A stretch of 64,000 nucleotides of DNA from Zobellella endophytica (GTDB taxonomy: Bacteria; Pseudomonadota; Gammaproteobacteria; Enterobacterales; Aeromonadaceae), in NCBI RefSeq assembly GCF_003012775.1, contig NZ_PXYG01000011.1:48052-112051 (forward strand). The letters are read 5' to 3'. The position numbers and the translations under genes are program-made. Under the pieces are notes generated by a model. The model searched no databases and was not told the origin of the DNA. It saw only the letters and a list, made by a program, of their open reading frames with translations. Positions 26,241 to 38,040 of this stretch are shown here, piece after piece; position 1 is the stretch's first letter, and every line of letters begins with the position of its first letter.

Positions 26241-27059
26241 ATGAGCAAGATCACCGGAACCCTGGTCAAGATGCCGGCCAGCCTGGCCGAGCCCGTGGCC
26301 TACCAGCTGGCCCTGGGCGAGCACAGGGTGGCACTGAACGCCCTGCTCGGGCAGCCGCTCACCCTCGGCTACACCGGCAACATCTACTGCGACGCCTGCG
26401 GCCGCAAGACCAGCAAGAGTTTCGCCCAGGGGCACTGCTTTCCCTGCATGAAGAAACTGGCTCGTTGCGACATGTGCGTGATGAAGCCGGAGACCTGCCA
26501 CTATTTCGAAGGCACCTGCCGCGAGCCCGAGTGGGGCGACAGTCACTGCATGGTGCCCCATATCGTCTACCTGGCGAACACCTCCGGCCTCAAGGTGGGC
26601 ATTACCCGGCACAGCCAGGTGCCCACCCGCTGGATCGATCAGGGAGCCACCCAGGCGTTGCCCATCCTGCGGGTGGCCACTCGCCAGATCTCCGGCCTGG
26701 TGGAAGTGGCCCTGGCCGAGCTGGTGGCCGACAAGACCAACTGGCGGGCCATGCTCAAGGGCGACGAAATCCCGCTCGACCTCAAGGCCGAGGCCGCCCG
26801 GCTGCTGCCGGAAATTCAGACCAGACTCGCCGATCTCACTCTGAAATACGGTGCCGAGGCGATCACCCTGCTCGACGAGCCGGTGGTCGGGCTCAACTAC
26901 CCGGTGCTGGAGTACCCGAAGAAGATCGCCAGCCACAATTTCGACAAGAACCCGGTGGTGTCCGGCACCCTGCTCGGCATCAAGGGCCAGTACCTGATCT
27001 TCGACAGCGGGGTGATCAACCTGCGCAAGTTCACCGGCTATGAAGTGAGCCTGGGCTGA
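26241..27059 (+). CDS. DUF2797 family cysteine-rich protein
   Basis: The 272-residue protein belongs to DUF2797. Its N-terminal half carries nine Cys residues (50, 53, 66, 69, 76, 79, 86, 93, 103), three of them as CxxC pairs, which should bind zinc. The following segment IVYLANTSGLKVGITR, then RWIDQGA, has the spacing of a GIY-YIG-like nuclease core with the Arg conserved, though Tyr-Leu replaces the usual motif. Function is unknown; a nucleic-acid role is an inference from zinc ribbons plus the GIY-YIG-like region. The promoter region is shared with the divergent cscB. Confidence 0.75.
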   Translation: MSKITGTLVKMPASLAEPVAYQLALGEHRVALNALLGQPLTLGYTGNIYCDACGRKTSKSFAQGHCFPCMKKLARCDMCVMKPETCHYFEGTCREPEWGDSHCMVPHIVYLANTSGLKVGITRHSQVPTRWIDQGATQALPILRVATRQISGLVEVALAELVADKTNWRAMLKGDEIPLDLKAEAARLLPEIQTRLADLTLKYGAEAITLLDEPVVGLNYPVLEYPKKIASHNFDKNPVVSGTLLGIKGQYLIFDSGVINLRKFTGYEVSLG

Positions 27060-27087
27060 GGGACGCCGGCCGCGGCCGGCGGAGCGG

Positions 27088-28281
27088 TCAGGCGGTTGGG
27101 CAGGCCGGGTCGGGACGGGGGCCGGCCCGGTAGAGCCAGAGCCCTAGCAAGGCCAGTACCACCGAGGCAAGGGCGAGCATCAGGTAGACAGTGTCCAGCG
27201 CGCCGGTGGCCTCGCGCAGATAGCCGGCCAGCAGGTTGCCCAGGGTGCCGCCCAGGCCGAACGTGACCATGCAGATGCCGCTGATCTGCATGGTGGCGGT
27301 CGGCGAATAGCGCTGGCCGACCCAGCCGGCCAGTATCCCCCACATGGGAAAATACATCAGGCCGTAACCGAAGCCGGCCACCAGCGCGAAGCGGGCGGGA
27401 TCCTGGACGAAGGCCAGCAAACCCAGGGCAAAACCGCCGAAGATCACCAGCAGCGCCAGTTCCGGCCCCTTGCGGTCGGCCAGCTTGCCGGTGAGCAGGC
27501 CGGCGACCATGCCGGTCAACCCGACCGTGGTCCAGGTATAGCCACCGAGGGTGGCGGGCAGGCCCAGCTGATCCAGGTAGGTATTGAGCCAATTGGAAAA
27601 CGGCATGGTGGTAAAGCCGACCAGAAAGCAGATCAGGCAGGCGCACAGGGCGGTGCGTTCACCACAGATGGTCGCCAGCAGCCGGGTCACCGGGATGGCG
27701 GCAACCGGGCCCTCGCCTTGCGTCGCCGGCTGGCGCTTTAACGTCCGCAGCATATGCCAGGTGAGCCCCATGACCAGCAGGCCCATCAATCCGGCCAGCT
27801 GCCAGCCCCGTTGCCAGCCCAGGGCCGGGACCACCAGCAGGATCAGCAGGCCGTTGAGGCCGTATCCCCAGGCGGTGCCGCTGGAAATGGTCGACAGGCA
27901 GCCCGAGCGTTGCTCGGCCCCGGCATGGCGGCTGACGATCTCCACTATGCTGCCCCAGCTGATGGCGGCACTGGCCGCCAGGCAGGTGAGGGCCAGGATG
28001 ATCAGCAGCGGAGTCTGCAGCTGCGACAGGGTAAACAGCAACAGGCTGGTGATACCGCCGGTGGCCAGCGCCAGGCGGGCGGTGCCCAGGCGGTGGCCAA
28101 CCAGGCCCAGCAACAGGGCACCCCCGAGGTAGGCCAACTGGGTCAAGGCCCCGATGGTGGCGAGGTGCCAGTGGCTCAGCGCAATGCTGTCCCGCATCAT
28201 GGGCACGAGGGCGGCAAACAGAAACATGCCGAAACCGTGGCTGACAACCTGGTTCATTCCGAAAATAGCGGCCATGCGCAT
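27088..28281 (-). CDS. MFS transporter of unknown substrate
   Basis: The 397-residue protein has 12 transmembrane helices and the short, loop-poor plan of the sugar/anion MFS permeases. The motif GHRLGTARLAL follows helix 2 and GKLADRKGPELALL follows helix 8. GGGAG lies 8 nt before the ATG. It is divergent from a LysR-type gene that is followed by a ketopantoate-reductase-family gene, so the three probably belong to one regulated function, perhaps uptake and reduction of a 2-oxo acid. The substrate cannot be read from sequence. Confidence 0.8.
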   Translation of the reverse strand: MRMAAIFGMNQVVSHGFGMFLFAALVPMMRDSIALSHWHLATIGALTQLAYLGGALLLGLVGHRLGTARLALATGGITSLLLFTLSQLQTPLLIILALTCLAASAAISWGSIVEIVSRHAGAEQRSGCLSTISSGTAWGYGLNGLLILLVVPALGWQRGWQLAGLMGLLVMGLTWHMLRTLKRQPATQGEGPVAAIPVTRLLATICGERTALCACLICFLVGFTTMPFSNWLNTYLDQLGLPATLGGYTWTTVGLTGMVAGLLTGKLADRKGPELALLVIFGGFALGLLAFVQDPARFALVAGFGYGLMYFPMWGILAGWVGQRYSPTATMQISGICMVTFGLGGTLGNLLAGYLREATGALDTVYLMLALASVVLALLGLWLYRAGPRPDPACPTA

Positions 28282-28401
28282 GGGGTGATCTCCCTGATCC
28301 GGTAACGGCGCTTATTGGCCGCGAGCCATCTTGTCCCCTTGCCAGTGTTCGGTAAATCGATAAATATTGAGGCCTGTCTTCAATAAGGATGAAGTCTGCC
28401 G

Positions 28402-29268
28402 ATGCGCGATTTACCCATTACCCTGCTGCGTACCTTTGCGGTGGTGGCGGAAACCCTCAACCTGACCGCGGCGGCGGGGCGGCTGCACCGGGCGCCGTCC
28501 ACCATCAGCATGCAGTTGAGCCGGCTGGAGGGGCTGGTGGCGACCGAGTTGCTGGAGCGGGGGCAGTATGGGGTCAGGCTGACCCCGGCGGGGGAGCAGC
28601 TCAGGACGCACGCCCATCAGCTGTTGAACCTGCACGACCGGATCCTGGGGGCTTTCCAGAATGCGGAGGTGGTGGGCAAGGTCCGCTTCGGTACCCATGA
28701 TCAATACGCCACCCGCAGCCTGACTCCCCTGCTGGAAGCCTTTGTGCTCAATTATCCGGAGGCCCGGCTGGAAGTGCTCTGCGATCACCGGCCCCATTAC
28801 CTGGCGGCCCTGGTCCAGGAGGGCAAGCTGGACATTGCCCTGGTGGAGATGCCGGCCCTGTCCGACGGGGGCCTGCGGCTGTGCCGGGACGAACTGGTCT
28901 GGGTGTGTTCGGAGGCCCATGCGACCCACCGGCGGGAACCCTTGCCGCTGGCGGTGTTTGTCGAAGGCTGCTATCACCGGGAGTCGGCCTGCCTGGCGCT
29001 GGAGCATACCGACACCTCCTACCGTATCGCCTTTACCAGCCAGAGCCGGGCGGGCGTGCTGGCGGCGGTGCGGGCCGGGATCGGCGTCGGGGTGATCCCG
29101 CGCCAGACCCTGGAGCCGGGTCTGGTGGTGGTGGAAGAAGGACTCCCTCCCTTGCCCAGGACGGACACCACCCTGTTCGTGGCCGAACGGGCCAACGAGG
29201 CCACGGTCCGACTGGCCAAAACCATCGAGGAGAGCCCGCAGTTCCAGCGTTATCGGGGCGAGCCATAA
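28402..29268 (+). CDS. LysR family transcriptional regulator
   Basis: The 288-residue protein has the N-terminal LysR winged helix (LRTFAVVAETLNLTAAAGRL, then HRAPSTISMQLSRLE) and a C-terminal effector-binding domain from about residue 92. It is divergent from the MFS gene and 95 bp upstream of the ketopantoate-reductase-like gene, the usual arrangement for a LysR protein that controls its neighbours. No palindromic T-N11-A site was picked out with confidence in the 120-bp divergent region. Confidence 0.85.
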   Translation: MRDLPITLLRTFAVVAETLNLTAAAGRLHRAPSTISMQLSRLEGLVATELLERGQYGVRLTPAGEQLRTHAHQLLNLHDRILGAFQNAEVVGKVRFGTHDQYATRSLTPLLEAFVLNYPEARLEVLCDHRPHYLAALVQEGKLDIALVEMPALSDGGLRLCRDELVWVCSEAHATHRREPLPLAVFVEGCYHRESACLALEHTDTSYRIAFTSQSRAGVLAAVRAGIGVGVIPRQTLEPGLVVVEEGLPPLPRTDTTLFVAERANEATVRLAKTIEESPQFQRYRGEP

Positions 29269-29363
29269 ATGGCTGTAATGAATAATAAAAATAAGGTGAA
29301 ATAGGGCGAGATGAGTCATTTGTTCACCAGCCATAAAGTGAACCAGGAGTGAGGAGAAAGCGA

Positions 29364-30296
29364 GTGACGCGGTTTCTGATCATCGGTGCCGGCGGCATCG
29401 GCGGCTATTACGGTGCCCGGCTGCAGCAGGCCGGGCATGAGGTGGTATTGGTGGCCCGGGGGGAACACCTGGCCGCCATGCAACGGCAGGGACTCCGGGT
29501 GGAACACCAGGAATTCCACTTCGCGCAGCCGGTGCGGGCGCTGGATCTGACCACCCTGCGCGAGACCTGCGCCAGCGGCGATTTCGATCTGGTCGTGCTG
29601 GCGATGAAGTCCCAGGCCACGGGCCCCCTGATGGCGGAGCTGGCGGACTGGCTGGCTGCAAGCGAGGTGCCGGTGCTGTCGCTGCAGAACGGGGTGGATA
29701 ACGAACCCCTTATCAGTGAAGTGGTGGGGGAGGAACGGACCCTGGGCGGACTGGCGGTGCGCATCGGCGGTCATATAGTGGCGCCGGGCCTGGTGCAGGC
29801 GGACGGGCCGGCCCAGGTGATCATGGGCGCCTGGCCGCAACGGCGGTCGGCCCAGGCCGACTGGCTGGAGCAATTGCGCCAGTGTTTCGAGCTGGCCGGC
29901 ATTCCGACCCAGGTGGCGGTGGACATTCGCCGTGAGCTGTGGCGCAAACTCATTATTAACAATGGTGTCAACCCGCTCTCGGCCCTTTCCGGGCTGGACA
30001 CCCGTCGCCTCAGCCACCATCCGCAACTGGGCCGCAGCGTCTACCAGATGATGACGGAAACCGCCGCCGTGGCCGAGGCCGATGGTGTGGCCCTCGGCAA
30101 AACCGACGTGGACGAGATGTATGCCCTTATCCGCAACTTCGACGCTATCAAGACCTCCATGCTGGTGGACAAGGAGAAGGGGCGGGAACTGGAACTGGAC
30201 GCCATCAGCGGCGCCGTGTTGCGCCGGGCGGAACAACTGGGGCTGGAGGTGCCGGCCACCCGCCTGGCTTACGGCCTGCTGCAACTGCGGGATTGA
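29364..30296 (+). CDS. Ketopantoate reductase family (2-dehydropantoate 2-reductase-like)
   Basis: The 310-residue NADPH-dependent reductase has the N-terminal GAGGIGGYYGARL dinucleotide-binding loop, the conserved LVVLAMKSQ segment, LQNGVDNE, and the C-terminal domain with WRKLIINNGVNPLSAL containing the catalytic Lys. True PanE reduces ketopantoate for pantothenate synthesis, but many paralogues reduce other 2-oxo acids. Linkage to a LysR regulator and a transporter rather than pan genes favours a catabolic paralogue. A GTG start at 29364 is chosen because GAGGAG lies 7 nt upstream; an earlier GTG at 29349 is less likely. Confidence 0.82.
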   Translation: MTRFLIIGAGGIGGYYGARLQQAGHEVVLVARGEHLAAMQRQGLRVEHQEFHFAQPVRALDLTTLRETCASGDFDLVVLAMKSQATGPLMAELADWLAASEVPVLSLQNGVDNEPLISEVVGEERTLGGLAVRIGGHIVAPGLVQADGPAQVIMGAWPQRRSAQADWLEQLRQCFELAGIPTQVAVDIRRELWRKLIINNGVNPLSALSGLDTRRLSHHPQLGRSVYQMMTETAAVAEADGVALGKTDVDEMYALIRNFDAIKTSMLVDKEKGRELELDAISGAVLRRAEQLGLEVPATRLAYGLLQLRD

Positions 30297-30329
30297 ACAG
30301 GCAGGGCGGCGGCATGGCCGGCACCCGGG

Positions 30330-30544
30330 TTATTTCAGCGCCGCCAGGTCGGCGTCGAAGTTGATATGAAAGGCGGCACCGACTTGACCCCGGCGGCCTC
30401 GGCTTCCGCCAGGCGGTGTTTTTGTTCGCCCAGATGAACGACTTCTACTTGGTAGCGACCCGGGTCCAGGGCCCGGGCAAGGTCCTGCTCGGCGGCGACG
30501 CACACCGGACAGCCGGCGTGGTAGAAAATGGCTTTGCTGGTCAT
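30330..30544 (-). pseudogene. Thioredoxin/glutaredoxin-like gene with frameshifting deletion
   Basis: From ATG 30544 the frame encodes MTSKAIFYHAGCPVCVAAEQ and continues to GVKSVPPF, a thioredoxin-fold start with a CPVC redox motif at residues 12-15. It then runs into STSTPTWRR and a stop at 30335. In the next frame the same DNA reads AFHINFDADLAALK and stops at 30330, which is the expected C-terminus of this small protein family after GVKSVPA. A short deletion around 30376-30383 seems to have removed several codons and shifted the frame. The truncated 69-residue product lacks the last strand and helix. It is divergent from an HxlR regulator. Confidence 0.6.
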
Positions 30545-30687
30545 GGCTGCTCTCCTGCGATGGCTTACACTGGGTGCATGGGCACACCCCAAGGGTAGGC
30601 TCGGTTCACCCCGCCGAACAGCGTGCACTTTTGGGTAACCCGGGCACTTTTTGGTGTAATTTGGCGAAAACAAAAGGCAAAAATTAT

Positions 30688-31092
30688 ATGTCCCCAACCC
30701 AGTCCAGCTACTGCCAGCTTGAGGAAGTGGTGGGGTGCAAATGGTCGGTGTCGGTGCTGCAGGCCATCGCCGCCGGCATCAACAGGCCCGGTGCCCTGGA
30801 ACGGCATATCGCGGGGATCTCCACCAAGGTGCTGTCGGAGCGGCTGCGCAAGCTGACCCGCTATGGCCTGCTGCACAAGCAGAGCTACCTGGAAGTCCCT
30901 CCCCGAACCGAACACCGGCTTACCGACAACGGTCACAAGCTGGTGGCCATCATCAGCCAGATCCGGCAGCAACTGCTACCCCAAGTGGGTACGCAAGCAA
31001 AGTTAGCAGAAGAAACCACAGGGCTTAGCAATGGAAGGTCAATTAACTTGATGTTAATCAATGGCTTGGCTATTTATAGTCGGTGTTTTTAG
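30688..31092 (+). CDS. HxlR family transcriptional regulator
   Basis: The 134-residue winged-helix protein has the HxlR pattern: YCQLEEVVGCKWSVSVLQAI at the N-terminus, ISTKVLSERLRKLTRYGLL as the recognition helix region, and the wing LEVPPRTEHRLTDNG. Cys9 and Cys17 are placed where redox-sensing members carry their reactive Cys. It is divergent from the broken thioredoxin-like gene, so it may have controlled it. After about residue 105 the sequence no longer looks like the family; the tail includes one copy of a 15-bp direct repeat and may be non-native. Confidence 0.8.
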   Translation: MSPTQSSYCQLEEVVGCKWSVSVLQAIAAGINRPGALERHIAGISTKVLSERLRKLTRYGLLHKQSYLEVPPRTEHRLTDNGHKLVAIISQIRQQLLPQVGTQAKLAEETTGLSNGRSINLMLINGLAIYSRCF

Positions 31093-31124
31093 TAAAGGGC
31101 TAAGCAATAGGCTTAGCAATGGAA
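31022..31124. repeat. 15-bp direct repeat spanning the HxlR 3' end
   Basis: GGCTTAGCAATGGAA occurs at 31022-31036 (inside the HxlR coding tail) and at 31110-31124 (after the stop), 88 bp apart. A related GGGCTAAGCAAT lies at about 31098-31109. The area is less GC-rich than its surroundings. It may be a remnant of an insertion; nothing else is recognisable between the HxlR stop and the tRNA terminator. Confidence 0.5.
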
Positions 31125-31256
31125 AGGGAGCGATGGCCCTAGGCAGGGGTTATCTTTTGTTGTTATGGCGCTGGTAATCAGGGCAGTGACTTCCAGTCTC
31201 ATCCCGATAGAGTGTTGCCCGGCTAGCTCGCTGTAAGCGGCACATAGGCGGCACAG

Positions 31257-31290
31257 AAAAAAGGGTTAGCGGCTGTTAAGCTGCTGACCC
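31257..31290 (-). terminator. Terminator of the tRNA-Ile gene
   Basis: On the minus strand GGGTCAGC pairs with GCTAACCC across a 12-nt loop and is followed by six T residues. It lies just downstream of the tRNA 3' end. Confidence 0.75.
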
Positions 31291-31298
31291 TTGATATT

Positions 31299-31375
31299 TG
31301 GTGGCCCCTGCTGGACTTGAACCAGCGACCGATCGATTATGAGTCGAGCGCTCTAACCAACTGAGCTAAGGGGCC
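31299..31375 (-). tRNA. ileX: tRNA-Ile with CAU anticodon
   Basis: The 77-nt gene has a complete cloverleaf with encoded CCA. The acceptor stem is GGCCCCT/AGGGGCC, the D arm GCTCAGTTGGTTAGAGC, the anticodon loop CTCATAA with CAT, and the T arm GCTGGTTCAAGTCCAGC. It is nearly identical in these arms to the minor tRNA-Ile2 rather than to elongator or initiator tRNA-Met. The C34 should be changed to lysidine by TilS to read AUA codons. The gene stands alone with its own promoter and terminator. Confidence 0.9.
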
Positions 31376-31388
31376 AAAAGTGGAGCTG

Positions 31389-31417
31389 ATTATAGGGAAA
31401 GCGGCCTTGGCTGTCTA
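31389..31417 (-). promoter_or_regulatory. Sigma-70 promoter of tRNA-Ile
   Basis: TAGACA and a perfect TATAAT are separated by 17 bp on the minus strand. The predicted start of transcription is about 7 bp before the tRNA 5' end. Confidence 0.75.
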
Positions 31418-31477
31418 GTCGGGCGAGTTTATATCAGTTTGATTTTTAAGCGGTTGGCGTGCCGGTCGGCGGCCATG

Positions 31478-31504
31478 GAAAAGGGCGCCGAAGCGCCCTT
31501 TTTA
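31478..31504 (-). terminator. Terminator downstream of rpoD
   Basis: GGGCGC / GCGCCC with a four-base loop is flanked by A and T runs, giving an intrinsic terminator on the minus strand 12 bp after the rpoD stop. Confidence 0.8.
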
Positions 31505-31515
31505 CTGCCTGTGGC

Positions 31516-33360
<1,845 letters not shown>

Positions 33361-33597
33361 AGAACTCGTCCGGTTAGATGTTGCAAGAGGGTGTAGGCAT
33401 AAGGCACTCTTTTTATGGCGCGCAAGTAGCCGATTATAACAAAATTTGACCAGCCTGGCTATGCCGGTCTGTGCCTGCCAACACGCCTCGCCCGTTTGAC
33501 CGTGGGAGTGTGTGCTGCAGCGCGTTAAGGTTTTATCTCTACCCGTGTTCCGGGCCTGTCTTACAATTTTGGGGCTGTGCGCCCGTTTTTCAATGGC

Positions 33598-35376
33598 TCA
33601 GCCCATGCTGCCCTTGCTTTCTGTTAACAGCAGCAGCAGTTCCTGCTTTTCCGCGGGGGTCAGCCCTTGCGGGCTTTTGCTTTTCTGTTGCAGCGTTTCG
33701 ATGCGTTTTGCCAGAAACTCATTGATCAGCACCACGAAGATATCCTGCAATTCCTGCTCGATATGCTCGCCGGCAAACAGCTCTTCCGCCATGGCCAGAC
33801 GGGAAAGGGCCTGTTCGGAGCCGTGGCCTCGCCAGTGTTCCAGCAGCTGGGCGGTACTCATTCCGGGCTGTCGTTGCACCTGAGCCAGCAGTTCAACCAG
33901 CAGCTCGATACCGGGCAGGGACAACTCGTGCAGTTCCGGCATGGCCGGCAGCCTGGCCGCGGCAGCCGGATATTGTAACACAAGGGCGATGGCCCGGCGA
34001 AGGGGGGTCAGCTTTATCTTTTTGACGCGCCTTTGCGGAGCCTGGCCGGTTGGCTCCGTCGTCGGCTGCAGCCGGTTGAACAGCTCCTTTACCCGCCGTT
34101 CGTTCTCGCCCCAGTTGAGCTGGCGCGAAAGGCGGGTGATCAGCCCCTCGCGGGTAAAGCCTTCCGGTACCCGGGCGATGGCCTCGGCGGCCTTGTGGGC
34201 CAGCTCGTGCTGGCCGGCATCCCCGGCCATGCTGTCTTGCGCCAGGCGTTCGAACAGGAAGTCGCCGAAATCCTGGGCACCATCGAGCATTTGTTCGAAG
34301 GCGGAAGCGCCCAGCTTGCGCACCAGGGTGTCCGGGTCCTCCCCTTCCGGCAAGAACACGAACTGCAGGCTGCGGCCGTCCTGCATCAGCGGCAGGGCGT
34401 TTTCCAGGGCCCGCCAGGCCGCCTCGCGCCCGGCCCGGTCACCGTCGTAACAGCAGATCACCTCGCGGGTGGTGCGGAACAGCAACTGCAGGTGATCGGG
34501 GGTGGTGGAGGTACCCAGGCTGGCCACCGCATAGTCGATGCCGAACTGGGCCAGAGCCACCACGTCCATGTAGCCTTCCACCACCAGGATGCGATCTGGG
34601 GCTCTGTGGGCCTGGCGTACCTCATAGAGACCGTACAGCTCGCGACCCTTGTGGAACACCGGGGTTTCCGGCGAGTTCAGGTATTTGGGGCTACCCTGGC
34701 CCAGTACCCGGCCGCCGAAGCCGATCACCCGGCCACGCCGGTCGCGGATCGGGAACATGATGCGGTCGCGGAAGCGATCGTAAACCCGACCACTGTCGTT
34801 TTGCAGCAGCATGCCGCCTTCGATCAACTGCTGCTCCGCCTCCCGATTACGGGCGAACTGGCGCTTGACGCTGTCCCACTGGTCCGGCACATAGCCGATG
34901 GCAAAATGCTTGACTACTTCGCCGCTGAGCCCCCGTCCCTTGAGGTAGCCGATGGCGGCCTGGGACTGCTTGAGCTGGGCCTGATAGAAACGGCTAATGT
35001 CGTTCAACTGGCCGTACAGATCCTGGCGTACCGCCTTGGCTGCCGCCTGTTGCTGGGGTGAGGCGCCGTCATTGCCCTCGCGGGGTACGGTCACGCCGTG
35101 CATGGCGGCGAGCTCGTCGATGGCGTCGAGAAACTCGAGACCGTCGTATTCCATCAAAAAGCCGAGCACGGTGCCGTGGGCGCCGCAGCCGAAGCAGTGG
35201 TAGAACTGCTTGTCGGGACTGACGGTGAAGGAGGGGCTTTTTTCGTTATGAAAGGGGCAGCAGGCCTGGTAGTTCTTACCGGCTTTCTTGAGTTTTACCC
35301 GCTGATCGATCAAGTCGACAATGTCGGTGCGGGCCAACAGATCGTCGATAAAGGATTGGGGGATTCTGCCTGCCAT
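33598..35376 (-). CDS. dnaG: DNA primase DnaG
   Basis: The 592-residue primase has the N-terminal zinc finger (Cys40, His43, Cys61, Cys64), the catalytic core with the TOPRIM strand ILVVEGYMDVVALAQ and the CYDGDRAG metal site, and a C-terminal domain that binds DnaB helicase. It makes the RNA primers of DNA replication. It lies between yqeY and rpoD; an intrinsic terminator sits before it, as in the classical operon where it limits dnaG expression. The 237 bp between dnaG and rpoD probably contain rpoD promoters, but no clear hexamer pair was chosen. Confidence 0.99.
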   Translation of the reverse strand: MAGRIPQSFIDDLLARTDIVDLIDQRVKLKKAGKNYQACCPFHNEKSPSFTVSPDKQFYHCFGCGAHGTVLGFLMEYDGLEFLDAIDELAAMHGVTVPREGNDGASPQQQAAAKAVRQDLYGQLNDISRFYQAQLKQSQAAIGYLKGRGLSGEVVKHFAIGYVPDQWDSVKRQFARNREAEQQLIEGGMLLQNDSGRVYDRFRDRIMFPIRDRRGRVIGFGGRVLGQGSPKYLNSPETPVFHKGRELYGLYEVRQAHRAPDRILVVEGYMDVVALAQFGIDYAVASLGTSTTPDHLQLLFRTTREVICCYDGDRAGREAAWRALENALPLMQDGRSLQFVFLPEGEDPDTLVRKLGASAFEQMLDGAQDFGDFLFERLAQDSMAGDAGQHELAHKAAEAIARVPEGFTREGLITRLSRQLNWGENERRVKELFNRLQPTTEPTGQAPQRRVKKIKLTPLRRAIALVLQYPAAAARLPAMPELHELSLPGIELLVELLAQVQRQPGMSTAQLLEHWRGHGSEQALSRLAMAEELFAGEHIEQELQDIFVVLINEFLAKRIETLQQKSKSPQGLTPAEKQELLLLLTESKGSMG

Positions 35377-35391
35377 GGTTCACCGGGATGC

Positions 35392-35427
35392 GAAAAAAAC
35401 AAAGCCGTGCATCAGAGGAAGCACGGC
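35392..35427 (-). terminator. Attenuating terminator between yqeY and dnaG
   Basis: On the minus strand GCCGTGC pairs with GCACGGC over a 10-nt loop, followed by TTTGTTTTTTT. It stands between rpsU-yqeY and dnaG, matching the known operon design in which most transcripts stop after the ribosomal protein gene. Confidence 0.85.
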
Positions 35428-35451
35428 CCGTTGGCAGGTTAGCGAGAGCTA

Positions 35452-35895
35452 TTAAGCCAGTTTGGCTTTAATAATGGCGCTTACCTTGCCCATGTCTGCA
35501 CGTCCCTGGATCTGCGGCTTGAGTACCGCCATCACCTTGCCCATGTCCTGCATGCCAGTGGCACCGGTATCGGCGATGGCTTGCCTCAGCAAGGTGTCCA
35601 GTTCGTCTTCGGTCAGAGGTTGCGGCAGGAATTCCTGCAGCACCGCTATTTCCTGGCGCTCGTTGTCGGCCAGATCCTGGCGACCAGCCTGCTCAAACTG
35701 GCTGGCGGCGTCTTTGCGCTGTTTCACCATCTTGGTGACCACCGCAATGATGCCGTCGTCATCCAGGGTTTCGCGGCTATCTATCTCTCTTTGCTTGATC
35801 TCGGCCAGCAGCATGCGCAATGTGCCCAGGCGAACCTTGTCTCTGGCGCGCATGGCATTCTTTTGCTGCTCTGACAGCTGGTCTTTCAAAGACAT
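35452..35895 (-). CDS. yqeY: GatB/YqeY domain protein
   Basis: The 147-residue helical protein matches YqeY, a stand-alone version of the GatB tail domain that binds tRNA in the amidotransferase. It opens with LKDQLSEQQKNAMRARDK and contains RLGTLRMLLAEIKQREID and MGKVMAVLKPQIQGRADMG. It is inserted between rpsU and dnaG, as in many gammaproteobacteria outside the enterics. The stop of rpsU is 15 bp upstream of its start. Its cellular role is not settled. Confidence 0.93.
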   Translation of the reverse strand: MSLKDQLSEQQKNAMRARDKVRLGTLRMLLAEIKQREIDSRETLDDDGIIAVVTKMVKQRKDAASQFEQAGRQDLADNERQEIAVLQEFLPQPLTEDELDTLLRQAIADTGATGMQDMGKVMAVLKPQIQGRADMGKVSAIIKAKLA

Positions 35896-35910
35896 GAGAT
35901 CAACGACTGC

Positions 35911-37312
<1,402 letters not shown>

Positions 37313-37319
37313 CGCGCAT

Positions 37320-37937
37320 CTAGTGGTCGCCGTCTTCCGGCGGCTTCCTGAACTTGTCGAGGATAGGCTGTTCCTGATGATGGTACAGCCGGCTGATATT
37401 GCGGTGGTGACGCAGGATGATCAGGCAGGACAGCAGGGCCACTGCCAGGGTGTATTCCGGCTTGATGAAATAGATGTACAGCGGCGCCAGCAGGGCGGCG
37501 ATCATCGAGGCCAGCGAAGAGTAACCGAACAGCCCCAGGCTCACCAGCCAGGTCAGCAGCAATAGCCCGGCCATGTCCATGCCCAGCGGCAGCAGGGTCC
37601 CCAGCGCCGTGGCCACGCCTTTCCCCCCGCGGAAGTGAAAAAACAGCGGAAACATGTGGCCCAGGCAGGTGGCCATGGCGATAAAGGCGAGATACAGCGG
37701 GCCGATGCCCAGGAACCAGCCCAGGTACACCGGTATGGTGCCTTTGAGAATATCGAGCAGCAGCACCCACACCGCGGCGCTGCGGTTGCCGGTGCGCAGC
37801 ACATTGGTGGCGCCGGGATTGCCCGAGCCGTGGGCACGGGGATCGGGCAGGCGGTAAAGACGGGAGATCAGCACGGCGCTGGACACGGAGCCGCCCAAGT
37901 AGGCCAGGATGATCATAAACAAGGTGAGGGCCGTCAT
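37320..37937 (-). CDS. plsY: Acyl-phosphate:glycerol-3-phosphate acyltransferase PlsY
   Basis: The 205-residue membrane enzyme makes lysophosphatidic acid from acyl phosphate. It has about five to seven transmembrane helices and the PlsY motifs [32 protein letters not shown] and the C-terminal [10 protein letters not shown]. It converges with tsaD (7 bp apart) and is divergent from folB. Confidence 0.97.
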   Translation of the reverse strand: MTALTLFMIILAYLGGSVSSAVLISRLYRLPDPRAHGSGNPGATNVLRTGNRSAAVWVLLLDILKGTIPVYLGWFLGIGPLYLAFIAMATCLGHMFPLFFHFRGGKGVATALGTLLPLGMDMAGLLLLTWLVSLGLFGYSSLASMIAALLAPLYIYFIKPEYTLAVALLSCLIILRHHRNISRLYHHQEQPILDKFRKPPEDGDH

Positions 37938-38040
37938 ATCGCGGTTTATACCCCAGGGTCAATCCGTTATTATTGCGCTCTCAAAACCGGACCAACTGGC
38001 CCGGTCGCGGCAGACAGCCACAGCTTAACAGAAGACAGAG

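Noticed and set aside
31299..31375. Calling the CAU tRNA an elongator tRNA-Met
   Set aside because: The acceptor, D and T arms match the minor tRNA-Ile2 with GGCCCCT at the 5' end, not tRNA-Met.
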